Source: Treponema medium (GTDB lineage Bacteria; Spirochaetota; Spirochaetia; Treponematales; Treponemataceae). Taken from it: a stretch of DNA of 64,000 nucleotides. Under the pieces are notes generated by a model, which did not search any database, was not told where the DNA came from, and saw nothing but the letters and a program-made list of their open reading frames with translations. Within the stretch, counting starts at the first letter, position 1, and the number at the start of each line of letters is the position of its first letter. A program made the translations under genes and the position numbers. This document shows positions 27,026 to 35,357 of the stretch, piece after piece. The DNA is taken from assembly GCF_017161265.1 (NCBI RefSeq), contig NZ_CP031393.1, forward strand, positions 868,001 through 932,000. Reading direction: 5' to 3'.

Positions 27026-27790
27026 ATGAACAAAAAGATTCTATCTATTATTGCTGCGGCACTTCTTGTGTTTTCTTTTACAGTAAGCTGTAAAAAACAA
27101 CCGGCATCCGAGGCTGCTGCTCAAGCAGAAGGTGCCAACGCCGAAGAAACAAAAACAGAGAAAGAAAAAGAACTTCCTCCTCCGACGAAAAAAGAAATCG
27201 GCTATGCATTCGGCGTTATGATGGGCACATCGCTTAAAGACTTTAAGCTGGATGTTGATTATGGTGAATTGGTAAAAGGTTTAAAGGATGTCGAAAAAAA
27301 TAAGGAAGTAGATATTACTGCCGCACAGAAGGTATTACAGCGGGCAAGTGAAGCTGCTTATAAGAAAGAAGCGGCAGAAAACTTGGCAAAAGAAACAGAA
27401 TTTCTGGAAAAAAATGCAAAAAATGACGGTGTAAAGACAACCGAAAGCGGTTTGCAATATGAGGTTATGACCGAAGGAACCGGTGCTATTCCGCTTATTA
27501 CTGATACGGTAAAAGTGCATTATAAAGGGACTTTGCTGGACGGTACGGTTTTTGACAGTTCCTACGACCGCGGAAATCCCGTTGAGTTTCCATTAAACGC
27601 AGTTATTCCCGGTTGGACGGAAGGTTTGCAGCTGATGAAAGTCGGTTCAAAATATAAGCTTTATATCCCCTCTAAGATTGCTTATGGAGAACGCGGTGTT
27701 CCGCAGGTTATCCCGCCGAATTCAACGTTAATTTTCGAAGTTGAACTATTGGAAATTCTCCCGCCGGAAGCAGAAAAATCGGCAGAATAA
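27026..27790 (+). CDS. FKBP-type peptidyl-prolyl isomerase lipoprotein (Mip/FkpA-like)
   Basis: 254 aa. A lipoprotein signal ends in FTVSC (Cys22), so it is membrane-anchored outside the cytoplasm. Residues about 55-130 form the FKBP_N dimerisation domain ([19 protein letters not shown]) and about 150-245 the catalytic FKBP domain, with [40 protein letters not shown] and [20 protein letters not shown]. Family members speed proline isomerisation in secreted proteins. A strong terminator follows. Confidence 0.93.
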   Translation: MNKKILSIIAAALLVFSFTVSCKKQPASEAAAQAEGANAEETKTEKEKELPPPTKKEIGYAFGVMMGTSLKDFKLDVDYGELVKGLKDVEKNKEVDITAAQKVLQRASEAAYKKEAAENLAKETEFLEKNAKNDGVKTTESGLQYEVMTEGTGAIPLITDTVKVHYKGTLLDGTVFDSSYDRGNPVEFPLNAVIPGWTEGLQLMKVGSKYKLYIPSKIAYGERGVPQVIPPNSTLIFEVELLEILPPEAEKSAE

Positions 27791-27810
27791 GCATAAAAAA
27801 TGACAGAAAA

Positions 27811-27856
27811 GCCGCCCGATATCAGGTGTTATTTGGTATCGGGCGGCTTTTTTTAT
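27811..27856 (+). terminator. Intrinsic terminator of the FKBP gene
   Basis: GCCGCCCGATA (27811-27821) pairs with TATCGGGCGGC (27837-27847), followed by T8. It begins 20 bp after the stop codon. Confidence 0.9.
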
Positions 27857-27870
27857 AACCTTTCCGTTAG

Positions 27871-28182
27871 CCTTTTAAAAATAGGTGAGGCATATCCAAG
27901 GCGCGAGAATAAATTAACCGCAAGCACGATAAAAAATGTACATCCTCGTTCATTTTATACCTGTGAGATTTGCATTTCGCAAATCTCATTTCTGATTAGA
28001 ACCATCGCCATCCGTGGCGAAAATGATACGTTGAGGATTTATTGCAGTAGCGGAATGGATGCCTCTGGTTTAAACAGAAGCGATATTTTGACTGTGCCGA
28101 AACTCGCGGTGATGTCGAAAAAGTAACCAACTTTTGAGACATCACCATGCGACGAAGGAGATGTCCGCATATTTTTGAAAGG
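27871..28182. mobile_element. MITE-like element (CCTTTTNAAAA termini), 312 bp, with nested hairpins
   Basis: The left end CCTTTTAAAAATAGGTGAGG and the complement of the right end CCTTTCAAAAATATGCGGAC are imperfect inverted repeats of about 24 bp. A second element with the same termini lies at 40318-40441. The left flank (TTTCCGTTAG) is also shared. Inside are a 10-bp-arm hairpin TGAGATTTGC/GCAAATCTCA (27964-27988), the CATCCGTG hairpin, and the core unit described separately. It fills most of the 433-bp gap before pgsA; no gene is seen there. Confidence 0.6.
28005..28060 (+). repeat. CATCCGTG hairpin plus core repeat unit, copy at pgsA
   Basis: TCGCCA-TCCG-TGGCGA (28005-28020) is followed by GATACGTTGAGGATTT and GCAGTAGCGG…ATGGATGCC (to 28060). 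The same unit occurs on the minus strand at 41302-41338, differing mainly by a 3-base insertion here and one base change, and in part at 26370. Confidence 0.7.
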
Positions 28183-28223
28183 AAAGGTTTGACAAAGCTA
28201 TACCGATGTTGGATACTTAAACT

Positions 28224-28811
28224 ATGAACATTGCAAATTTTTTTACCGCAACAAGAATGGTTGCAGCCCCTCTTTTTATTTGTATCTATTATCTTCCTCA
28301 TTATGTAGGCATATCGGAACAAACGGTAATGCTTATTCTTATACCGCTGTTTATTTATATGGAGTTTACCGATTTTTTAGATGGATACTACGCCCGTAAG
28401 TTGAAGCAAGTGAGCGATTTCGGTAAGTTATTCGACCCTTTTGCGGATGTATTTGCAAATCTGACGGTGTTGTTGGCGTTTATGCTGTCAGGTTATGTGC
28501 CGCTGCCTGTTTTTATCATTATTTTATATCGTGAGTTAAATATTTTATTTTTACGGATGCTTGCACGGGGCAACGGTATTACCATCAGTGCGAAAAAAGG
28601 CGGTAAGACTAAAACGGTATGTTATATCCTCGCCGAAGGTTTTACGCTGCTTATTGAACTGCTTATTGTATTTTCACTTGCAGAAAAATCCGTTACCGAT
28701 ATGATGATTATTATTAACAAAGGTATTTACTGGGTCGCAGCCTTATTGTCGATTGGCTCGTTTATTGACTACCTTGTATCATATAGGAAGAGTATCCGTG
28801 TCGTACACTAA
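28224..28811 (+). CDS. pgsA: CDP-alcohol phosphatidyltransferase (phosphatidylglycerophosphate synthase-like)
   Basis: 195 aa, several membrane helices. The CDP-alcohol phosphotransferase motif D-G-x2-A-R-x8-G-x3-D-x3-D is seen as DGYYARKLKQVSDFGKLFDP followed by FAD at about residues 53-75. The length and the start (NIANFFTATRMVAAPLFI) fit PgsA, which makes phosphatidylglycerophosphate from CDP-diacylglycerol. A different polar head group cannot be excluded from sequence alone. It is monocistronic, with a repeat element upstream. Confidence 0.88.
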   Translation: MNIANFFTATRMVAAPLFICIYYLPHYVGISEQTVMLILIPLFIYMEFTDFLDGYYARKLKQVSDFGKLFDPFADVFANLTVLLAFMLSGYVPLPVFIIILYRELNILFLRMLARGNGITISAKKGGKTKTVCYILAEGFTLLIELLIVFSLAEKSVTDMMIIINKGIYWVAALLSIGSFIDYLVSYRKSIRVVH

Positions 28812-29192
28812 AAGTTCTTGCATTCTCGCACAGTTCGCCCTATAATAATTTTTATATTGAGTTGCAAAATCGAATTACCGCAGCAACCTGTTGAAATAAC
28901 GGAGCGGCTACCGCATCGTACGGCAAAAAAATGTCCTCAACCTATCAAAGATACACCTGTGGTACTTTTTTGCCGAGCTTTTTGTATCTATCTCCGCTAT
29001 TTGCAAAAGACTGGCGGCAGGCTTTTATCCAAGAATTACAGTCTATTATTCTGCGGGGGACAGTTCGATACGTTTGCTATGCGCAAAGGGCTTGATACAC
29101 CCATAACCGGCAATACAATCACTCGACACTCGACTAGTCTAACTTCTTTTCACAACAAGTAAAAAAGTACATTTATTTCCTCATTGATACAT
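28812..29192. other. Non-coding stretch before the surface-protein gene
   Basis: No convincing gene. An open frame at 28818-29162 has no ribosome site and no recognisable domain. One fragment, ACACCCATAACCGGCAATAC near 29097, echoes ACGCCCATTACCGGCAATAG in the surface-protein gene (near 29319), so it may be debris of a lost 5' portion of that gene or of a related one. Confidence 0.4.
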
Positions 29193-29235
29193 AAAACGCA
29201 CAATCGGGCTTTTTTACCCATTTGTGCGTTTTTTC
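29193..29235 (+). terminator. Intrinsic terminator-like hairpin
   Basis: AAAACGCACAA (29193-29203) pairs with TTGTGCGTTTT (29222-29232), with an inner GGG/CCC, and the tail continues T-rich. It occupies the very start of the next open frame, which argues that the frame's first codons are not a true start. Confidence 0.7.
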
Positions 29236-31369
29236 GTATATAGACGGTTTGTCCGCGCTTTTCGGCTGGTCATGTCCAAAAGAATTATTTAATACAAAGG
29301 ATGTTTTGGAGAGCGGTACGCCCATTACCGGCAATAGTTTTGAGGTAAGCGACAACGGCAAGTATTCCGTGGGTGTTCAGGATAATGAGGGCAGAAGGGA
29401 AGTTAAAATTATTGAGATTACCAACATCGACAAAGAGCCGCCTGCAAAGGTTAAAAGCCTTTCTGCGGTCTACACTTCGGGAAAGATTATCGTAACATGG
29501 ACGAATCCTACAGACAGTGATCTTGCCGGACTTACCTTGAGCTGGAAAAAAGGAGGCGGAGATGCAACGGATGTGCCGCTTACAAAAGACAAAACCGGCT
29601 ATGAAATTTCCGGCATCCCTGCGGACGAAAGTACATACGCTATTACCGTTTCTGCAAAGGATGACGCCGGAAACGAAAGCGAACCGGCTTCGGTATCCGT
29701 TACCGCTTCGCTGGGGCCTTCCCTGACCGGCATCGAATTGAGCCGTACGCACCTTGTCTATAACGACACCGACCTCACGATAACGGCAACGCTTAAAGGA
29801 AACAATTTTGACCTTATCGCAAGTCAAAGCAACCCGACGGTAAAAGCCGGTATCTTTAAAGACAACGCTCTTCAAAGCACGCTGGTAGGCAGCCTTCAAA
29901 GCGCTACGGTAGATGCCCCGAACAATAAGGCAACGGTAATGCTTACCGCTCCGCACCTTTCTTCATACGAAGCGACTGTAGAAGGAGCAGTATACACGGT
30001 AAAGGTAAAACTGTGCGGAACATATCAAAGCGTAACCGAAACCTTTGTCATCTCCAAAGAAGCGCGTCTTACCACCCAGCCCAAATTGAGCGTAACACAG
30101 ATAGCTTCAAGCGAGGTAACGTCTTCGAGTAAAACGCAAATCACGATCGAAGGCATCAATCTCGATATTGCAGGCGGCATCACCGTACAGCTCTATGACA
30201 GTAATGGAGCCGCTTACGGAAGCGCGGCGCCGATTGATACGTCGCATACGGGACGCGAGCTTACAACGCTTACGGCAGATATTCCCGTCCCATCGGAAGA
30301 AGGAGTGTTTACCGCGAAAGTGTTGTTCGGCGGAGTTATTCAAACATTATATTATGACGGTTCTTCCTACTATACAAATACCGTAACCCATCCGGCTATC
30401 CAAGTGTACGGCAGCCCGAAATTCACCTCGTTTACGATTCCCAATGCGGGTATTTCTAAAGAAGATGCCGCTGTAATGGCGGTCGTGAAGGGAGCGAATT
30501 TTAAAGCGCCGGGAATTAGTGCATCGGATTTTTCGGTAAGCTGCGCAACAGCTTTAATCACCGATAGCTCGGCGATTACGATTATAGACAATGCTACGCT
30601 GAAAGTGGGCCTTACCATACCGGGAACAGCGGACAACTACACGGTTACAGTAACTTGCGGAAGTGCAAGCATAGCAGGAACCTTTTCCGTCAAAGACTAC
30701 ACCGGCTGGACACCGGGGAAAATCGTGCTTGCGGATAAAACGCTTAAATCCAAAGATGAGTATACCGCGATAGACTCAAACAATCCTCCCGTCGCGATTA
30801 TCTGCAGAGTGGACCGATATGGAGCAGCTCTGGGTATCGCCCTCCATAGAAGCCCGTCAGGTTTAAAATGGGCAAAGGATGGAAGTACCGGTTATAATAC
30901 GATGTTTAAAGGTATAATCTGTACACCCCAAGGAAGCAATGCCTCAACGGAGACCTTTACCGGGGACATTGACGGAAGCGATAACTGGGATTATATATGC
31001 GGCATTGACCCTGAAGGGACGGTAAATGCAGCGGAAAACTATCCTGCCTTCCATTGGGTGAATCAGTATAATGCAGCGTATGCAGACAAGCTGGGCGGTA
31101 CAAACTTTGCATGGTATATGCCCAGCCTTGCGGAGCTGTGCGGGGTGTATAGGAACCGTGAGGTAATCAATGAGAGCCTTGCAAAAATACACGGTCTGGA
31201 AAGCTCCTATGCCGATTCAAGTTTCGGTAACTCATGGTATTGGTCGTCGTCGCTGTTTGCTTCTCTCAATAGTAAGGACGCGTGGCTAGTCCATTTCTAC
31301 AATGGCAGTGTGGACTTCAAGTACGTCAAGTTCAATTATAATCGTGTTTGTTGTCTGGCAGGTCTCTAA
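29222..31369 (+). CDS. Large surface protein with fibronectin-III-like domain and DUF1566/lectin-like C-terminus, probably 5'-truncated
   Basis: Up to 715 aa, but no signal peptide or convincing start is visible; the first codons lie in a terminator stem, so the 5' end is probably lost. Residues about 70-165 look like a fibronectin type III or Ig-like module (PPAKVKSLSAVY, ISGIPADESTYAITVSAKDD). Three further beta-sandwich-like segments follow. The last 200 residues carry AAENYPAFHWVNQYNA, WYMPSLAELCGVYRNR and SWYWSSSLFAS, the DUF1566/FGE-type lectin pattern found in Treponema surface proteins and in DGR targets. The final 45 residues are rich in N-N-C/T codons. A 21-bp hairpin follows the stop. 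Confidence 0.7.
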   Translation: MCVFSYIDGLSALFGWSCPKELFNTKDVLESGTPITGNSFEVSDNGKYSVGVQDNEGRREVKIIEITNIDKEPPAKVKSLSAVYTSGKIIVTWTNPTDSDLAGLTLSWKKGGGDATDVPLTKDKTGYEISGIPADESTYAITVSAKDDAGNESEPASVSVTASLGPSLTGIELSRTHLVYNDTDLTITATLKGNNFDLIASQSNPTVKAGIFKDNALQSTLVGSLQSATVDAPNNKATVMLTAPHLSSYEATVEGAVYTVKVKLCGTYQSVTETFVISKEARLTTQPKLSVTQIASSEVTSSSKTQITIEGINLDIAGGITVQLYDSNGAAYGSAAPIDTSHTGRELTTLTADIPVPSEEGVFTAKVLFGGVIQTLYYDGSSYYTNTVTHPAIQVYGSPKFTSFTIPNAGISKEDAAVMAVVKGANFKAPGISASDFSVSCATALITDSSAITIIDNATLKVGLTIPGTADNYTVTVTCGSASIAGTFSVKDYTGWTPGKIVLADKTLKSKDEYTAIDSNNPPVAIICRVDRYGAALGIALHRSPSGLKWAKDGSTGYNTMFKGIICTPQGSNASTETFTGDIDGSDNWDYICGIDPEGTVNAAENYPAFHWVNQYNAAYADKLGGTNFAWYMPSLAELCGVYRNREVINESLAKIHGLESSYADSSFGNSWYWSSSLFASLNSKDAWLVHFYNGSVDFKYVKFNYNRVCCLAGL

Positions 31370-31374
31370 CCGGT

Positions 31375-31423
31375 TAGGGGAAGACTTTTCTTTTTTTTCG
31401 ATAAAAAGAAAAGTCTTCCCCTA
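31375..31423. repeat. Perfect 21-bp hairpin just after the surface-protein gene
   Basis: Arms 31375-31395 (TAGGGGAAGACTTTTC plus T5) and 31403-31423 are exact complements. It begins five bases after the stop. It could be an intrinsic terminator for the minus or plus strand or a recombination structure. A second hairpin, CTTAGGGC-TCT-GCCCTAAG, follows at 31450-31468. Confidence 0.75.
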
Positions 31424-31522
31424 CGACCCCATCTAAAGAAAAACGGCGACTTAGGGCTCTGCCCTAAGAACCCGCTTACGAACCGCTCCGTATAGGGTGG
31501 GAACGATATAAAAGGAGTTTTT

Positions 31523-32089
31523 ATGGCTATGGGTATTTGTTTGGACGAAGAGTTAAATGTTGCGTTAAAGTATATGTTTAGAAAAAAGCTGTTAGATGCA
31601 ATCGCAAAGAACGACAAAGATTTGTTTAAAAACTGCGTAGAACAGATTGGAAAAGATTGGCATGTCAGCCGTACCGTCAAAAAGGTAGACCGACAGGTGT
31701 TTTATGAAGATATCTGGAGAAGCAGAGAAGATATCCTGTCAAATAAATATGAATGGAATAAATCAAAATATAATGCTTACAGCTACGAAAGCAAAATTTG
31801 CTTTTTAATTAATCCGCTGTATTATAAAGTCATTTATGATTCGCAAAATTCGGAAGCGCTTGCTCAGTATTATGAACGTATTGACCGATCGAAATGGCAA
31901 AAAAGTGTGGAACAATACTATAGTGAAACACTACACTTTGCTCCCCAAAAGGAATCGGATATAGACCGTATCTTTAGGGAAGATTTTAAGCTTTGGGCAA
32001 GCGGTAAAGAAAAAATCTGGCGCTTTATCGAGGATGGCAAAATTATCTATAAGCGGGGATTTACGGAGGAGGAAGCACAGAATAACTAA
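31523..32089 (+). CDS. Protein of unknown function
   Basis: 188 aa, with AAAAGGAG about 10 bases before ATG 31523. It is cytoplasmic by appearance, rich in charged and aromatic residues (ICLDEELNVALKYMFRKKLL, KIWRFIEDGKIIYKRGF), and has no signal, membrane segment or domain that I recognise. It lies between the hairpins that follow the surface-protein gene and a broken AAA-ATPase-like gene, in DNA that looks recently shuffled. Confidence 0.6.
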   Translation: MAMGICLDEELNVALKYMFRKKLLDAIAKNDKDLFKNCVEQIGKDWHVSRTVKKVDRQVFYEDIWRSREDILSNKYEWNKSKYNAYSYESKICFLINPLYYKVIYDSQNSEALAQYYERIDRSKWQKSVEQYYSETLHFAPQKESDIDRIFREDFKLWASGKEKIWRFIEDGKIIYKRGFTEEEAQNN

Positions 32090-32182
32090 GCGTTATTGGT
32101 GTAGCGAATAAAACAGTAACGAATAGCCGGTCTTTGATGTGGCAAAATGGCAGAAAGCATTAAATGCTGTTATACTATTAGT

Positions 32183-32463
32183 ATGAGCTTTCCACGCAGA
32201 CTGCCGATTGGCGTACAGAGTTTTAAAGTATTACAGAATGACCATTATCTCTATGATAGATAAAACTGACTATCTTTTCCGATTAGTACAAGGCGGTCGT
32301 GTTTATTTTCTCAGCCGTCCGCGCCGTTTCGGTAAAAGTTTCTTTCTTTCAACCTTAGCAGCATATTTTCTCGGGCAAAAAGAGCTGTTCAAAGATCTCT
32401 CTATTGAAAAAGCGGAAGAGGAGCAAGCTGTACAAGAAAAGAGAACCGCTGTTTTTGTAAGAT
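32183..32463 (+). pseudogene. AAA-ATPase-like (pfam09820-type) gene, 5' fragment with frameshift
   Basis: ATG 32183 opens [20 protein letters not shown], then a stop; another frame resumes [20 protein letters not shown] and [18 protein letters not shown]. This is the unmistakable N-terminus of the AAA-ATPase-like/PD-(D/E)xK family common in Treponema and Bacteroides, with RPRRFGKS as the P-loop. It breaks off after [10 protein letters not shown], where a small repeat begins (32481). The remaining 400 or so residues are gone. Confidence 0.85.
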
Positions 32464-32480
32464 GCGTAATAATCCATTGC

Positions 32481-32557
32481 GATGGTATCTCCTTGGTAGT
32501 ATTTTTGCTTAATCTATTTTGCCTAACCGGTTCCGCTTAGGCAAGGGGGATACCATC
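32481..32557. repeat. 77-bp inverted-repeat element at the pseudogene break
   Basis: GATGGTATCTCCTTG (32481-32495) faces CAAGGGGGATACCATC (32542-32557), with an inner hairpin TTGCCTAA/TTAGGCAA (32519-32544). Its right half matches 17161-17193. The 32465-32856 gap contains this element and two further hairpins and no gene. Confidence 0.7.
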
Positions 32558-32643
32558 TCTCTTCTCTGTCCATCTATTTGCAAAAGTTCCCTTGATTTTT
32601 TCCCAATACGTGGTATAATTATACTAATAGGCCTAAGTGATTA

Positions 32644-32683
32644 GGTCATCTCTAAAAACTCGGTTAGATTTTTAGAGATGACC
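32644..32683. repeat. TCTCTAAAAA hairpin
   Basis: GGTCATCTCTAAAAA (32644-32658) pairs exactly with TTTTTAGAGATGACC (32669-32683). It belongs to a set of hairpins sharing TCTAAAAA at the inner end of the stem (also 32754-32844 and 60839-60882). Confidence 0.7.
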
Positions 32684-32753
32684 GACGAGTTTTTGTTTAA
32701 GTCTTTATGATATAATAACTTAAACAAAAATATCGCAAATTAAATCTAAGGAA

Positions 32754-32844
32754 AACCTCTAAAAACGGATTCGCAATCCGCGTTAGCGGATACGATAATT
32801 ATTCCTTGCAGAACAAGCCGATAGGCTTGCAGTTTTTAGAGGTT
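32754..32844. repeat. Long inverted repeat in the leader of the M23 peptidase gene
   Basis: AACCTCTAAAAAC (32754-32766) pairs with GTTTTTAGAGGTT (32832-32844). The loop holds CGGATTCGCAATCCG (32765-32779) and CAAGCC-GAT-AGGCTTG (32814-32828). It ends 13 bp before the start codon, so it will form structure in the mRNA leader. Confidence 0.65.
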
Positions 32845-32856
32845 CCCATTATTACA

Positions 32857-33759
32857 ATGAAAGTAACGCGTATTTTTATTTTTGGTATTATATGTTTCGC
32901 TTCAGTATTCCTCGTTTTATGGTCGTCCGATAGCGGCAAAAATGACGCTTTCGACCATGGTGTGGGAGGCGGCACCTCTCTACCTGCTGAACTACCGGAA
33001 GAACATGAGGCGTCTTCTACTCCTCAGTCCTTGTATTATCGGGCATATTCGGTTAAACAAGGTGATATAGTTGGCACCATCGCTGCCGAATATGGGGTAA
33101 GTCAGGATGCGATTATCAGCCTTAATAAACTCAAAAATACGCGGACATTGCAAATCGGACAGATATTAAAGATTCCGTCGATAGACGGTATTTCCTATAC
33201 GGTAAAAAAAGGCGATACGCCCGAAGCTATTGCCGATAAATACAAAATCTCCTTGGAAAAACTCGCAACAATAAATACGCTCACCGATAATACGATAGAA
33301 ACAGCTTCCGTTATCTTTTTACCTGATGCCAAACTCGATTGGGCTACCTTGCAGGAAATCAACGGAGACCTTTTCCGAAGACCGCTGCATAGCAGTTATT
33401 ATATCACTTCCCGTTACGGCTGGCGTGATAATCCGTTCCTGAACGGTCAGCGGAGTTTCCATAACGGTATGGATATGGCCGCTCCTAAGGGTACTGCCGT
33501 TTATGCGGCATTGAACGGACAAGTTATCGCGACCGGATACAGCACGGTATATGGAAATTATGTGATGATTCGCCATCATTCGGGATACCAGACGCTGTAC
33601 GGACACCTTAATACGATCCTTACTTCCAAAGGTAGTTTTGTTTCCGTGTCTTCAAAGATTGGGACAGTTGGAAACACTGGAATGAGTACGGGGCCGCACC
33701 TTCATTTTACCGTTTATCGAAACGGAGCAACGCTTAACCCTGCCGGTCTATTAAATTAG
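32857..33759 (+). CDS. LysM-M23 peptidoglycan endopeptidase
   Basis: 300 aa from ATG 32857 (KVTRIFIFGIICFASVFLVL, one membrane anchor or signal). The upstream TTG at 32806 lies in a repeat. Two LysM modules follow (YSVKQGDIVGTIAAEYGVSQ and YTVKKGDTPEAIADKYKISL), then the M23 domain with HNGMDMAAPKGT and GPHLHFTVY supplying the zinc ligands. It probably cleaves peptide cross-links in the cell wall. It sits 43 bp before a D-Ala-D-Ala carboxypeptidase gene, in a wall-remodelling context. Confidence 0.93.
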   Translation: MKVTRIFIFGIICFASVFLVLWSSDSGKNDAFDHGVGGGTSLPAELPEEHEASSTPQSLYYRAYSVKQGDIVGTIAAEYGVSQDAIISLNKLKNTRTLQIGQILKIPSIDGISYTVKKGDTPEAIADKYKISLEKLATINTLTDNTIETASVIFLPDAKLDWATLQEINGDLFRRPLHSSYYITSRYGWRDNPFLNGQRSFHNGMDMAAPKGTAVYAALNGQVIATGYSTVYGNYVMIRHHSGYQTLYGHLNTILTSKGSFVSVSSKIGTVGNTGMSTGPHLHFTVYRNGATLNPAGLLN

Positions 33760-33802
33760 CGTCACGCTATAAAACGATTGCAGCTTTCATAATAATTGAC
33801 AG

Positions 33803-35266
33803 ATGATCAATACAAAATCCCATAGAATCGGTTTTTATATTCTCATAGCCGTTGCCGTAGCGGCCGGTTGGATTGTCGCTTCGGGTATTGCGCTGTATAT
33901 CCGCGGTGCGCAATTACTGACTATCCTGCCGGGGGAACAAGCTCGACAGGACGCAGCTTTCGGCGCAGATATAACCGCTGCTCGTGATTTCCTCGGAAAT
34001 GAAGCTCGCAGATCTTTTCACACTCCTCCTTTATTACATCTTGCACCTTGTACGCAAGGTATTCCGCAACCGGCTGCAATAAGCGCTCGTTCCGCTGTTG
34101 TGATGGACGCTGCGAGCGGAGCTCTTTTATTCGAAAAAAATCCCGATCAAAGTATTCCTCCTGCCTCATTAACAAAATTGGTTGCGATGTACACCGTGAT
34201 GCTGGCTGTTGAGCGGGGAGAAATCAGCCTGACTGACACTATTATGCCGCCTGCAGAATCGTGGGCGGTAAATATTCCGCCGGGGTCATCGCTAATGTTT
34301 TTAGGAAAAAATCAGCGAGTAACCGTTGAAGAGCTGATGAGGGGTATGGCGGTTGTTTCCGGTAATGACGCGGCGGTGGCGCTTGCAATTCATACGGCAG
34401 GCTCTGTGGAGACCTTTGTTCGGCAGATGAATGAAGCCGTCGCGGCGCTCGGCTTGCAAAATACACACTTTGAAGATGCAAACGGTTTGAGCGAATATAA
34501 CCGCACAACCGCCCGTGATTTTGCCCGTTTTTGTGCAGTGTATGTACGAAAATATCCCGATCACCTTGCGCAGTTTCACTCGCTGCGAGAACTTAGCTAT
34601 CCGCAGCCGCATAATATGCTGAAACCGCAAGCAATTATCCGTCAGCCGGCGACGAATACGCTGTTGGGTAAACTGGACGGCTGCGACGGCATTAAGACAG
34701 GGTTTATTTATGAGTCCGGTTTTAATATTGCGCTTACCGCACAGCGGAACGGTGTCCGGTTTATTGCGATTATTTTAGGCGGCGCCGGTAAAAGTATGGC
34801 GGAAGGGAAGGCGCTACGGGAAGAAAACGGTAGCACATTGATGGAGTGGGCGTTTGCTCACTTTTCCACAAGATATGCACAGAACTTTCCGTTGGATATA
34901 CCAGCTATTCCCGTTGTCGGGGCAAAAGAACAGGCTAACAAAACGGCGCTGCTGCCGTTGCCGGATGATCCGGGCGGAAATAACGGGGCTTTTACCGTTC
35001 CGTTTTCCGATGCGAAGTCAGGCGAAACCGTACCGAATACCGCAGAAATTCATTCGCGTGTACTCGTGCCCGGTGCGCTCGCCGCTCCCATTGCAGCAGG
35101 ACAAAAAATCGGAAAGGTGCAATTCTTTACGGAAGATGAGGGGAAACCGCTGGTGCTTGCCGAATTTCCGCTTATTGCAAACAAAACCCTTGAAAAAGGG
35201 AGCGTCCTCCGTTGGAAATATGATAATCTTGCATTAAAATTGCATCGCTTTTTAAATCGTCGGTAA
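33803..35266 (+). CDS. D-alanyl-D-alanine carboxypeptidase (penicillin-binding protein 5/6 type)
   Basis: 487 aa with an N-terminal membrane helix (FYILIAVAVAAGWIVASGIA). All three active-site motifs are present: SLTK at 122-125, SGN at 186-188 and KTG at 298-300. A C-terminal PBP5-like beta domain of about 110 residues (VLVPGALAAPIAAGQKIGKV) follows an extended linker of about 40 residues. It trims the terminal D-Ala from wall stem peptides in the periplasm. Confidence 0.94.
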   Translation: MINTKSHRIGFYILIAVAVAAGWIVASGIALYIRGAQLLTILPGEQARQDAAFGADITAARDFLGNEARRSFHTPPLLHLAPCTQGIPQPAAISARSAVVMDAASGALLFEKNPDQSIPPASLTKLVAMYTVMLAVERGEISLTDTIMPPAESWAVNIPPGSSLMFLGKNQRVTVEELMRGMAVVSGNDAAVALAIHTAGSVETFVRQMNEAVAALGLQNTHFEDANGLSEYNRTTARDFARFCAVYVRKYPDHLAQFHSLRELSYPQPHNMLKPQAIIRQPATNTLLGKLDGCDGIKTGFIYESGFNIALTAQRNGVRFIAIILGGAGKSMAEGKALREENGSTLMEWAFAHFSTRYAQNFPLDIPAIPVVGAKEQANKTALLPLPDDPGGNNGAFTVPFSDAKSGETVPNTAEIHSRVLVPGALAAPIAAGQKIGKVQFFTEDEGKPLVLAEFPLIANKTLEKGSVLRWKYDNLALKLHRFLNRR

Positions 35267-35357
35267 GGTGGAAAACTTTTTATATTAGGCATCGCTAAAA
35301 AACTCAGTGTTGAGAGCTGCCTTATTTATTTTATAGATAATTTTAGGAATACATATT

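Noticed and set aside
28818-29162. 114-codon open frame after pgsA
   Set aside because: No ribosome site, no recognisable domain, composition unlike neighbours; treated as non-coding debris.
29285-29956. Long antisense frame under the surface-protein gene
   Set aside because: Arg/Cys/Phe-rich shadow of the real gene with no start signal.
31370-31520. Integron attC site after the surface-protein gene
   Set aside because: The hairpins lack a recognisable GTTRRRY core and its paired inverse core, and no further cassettes follow.
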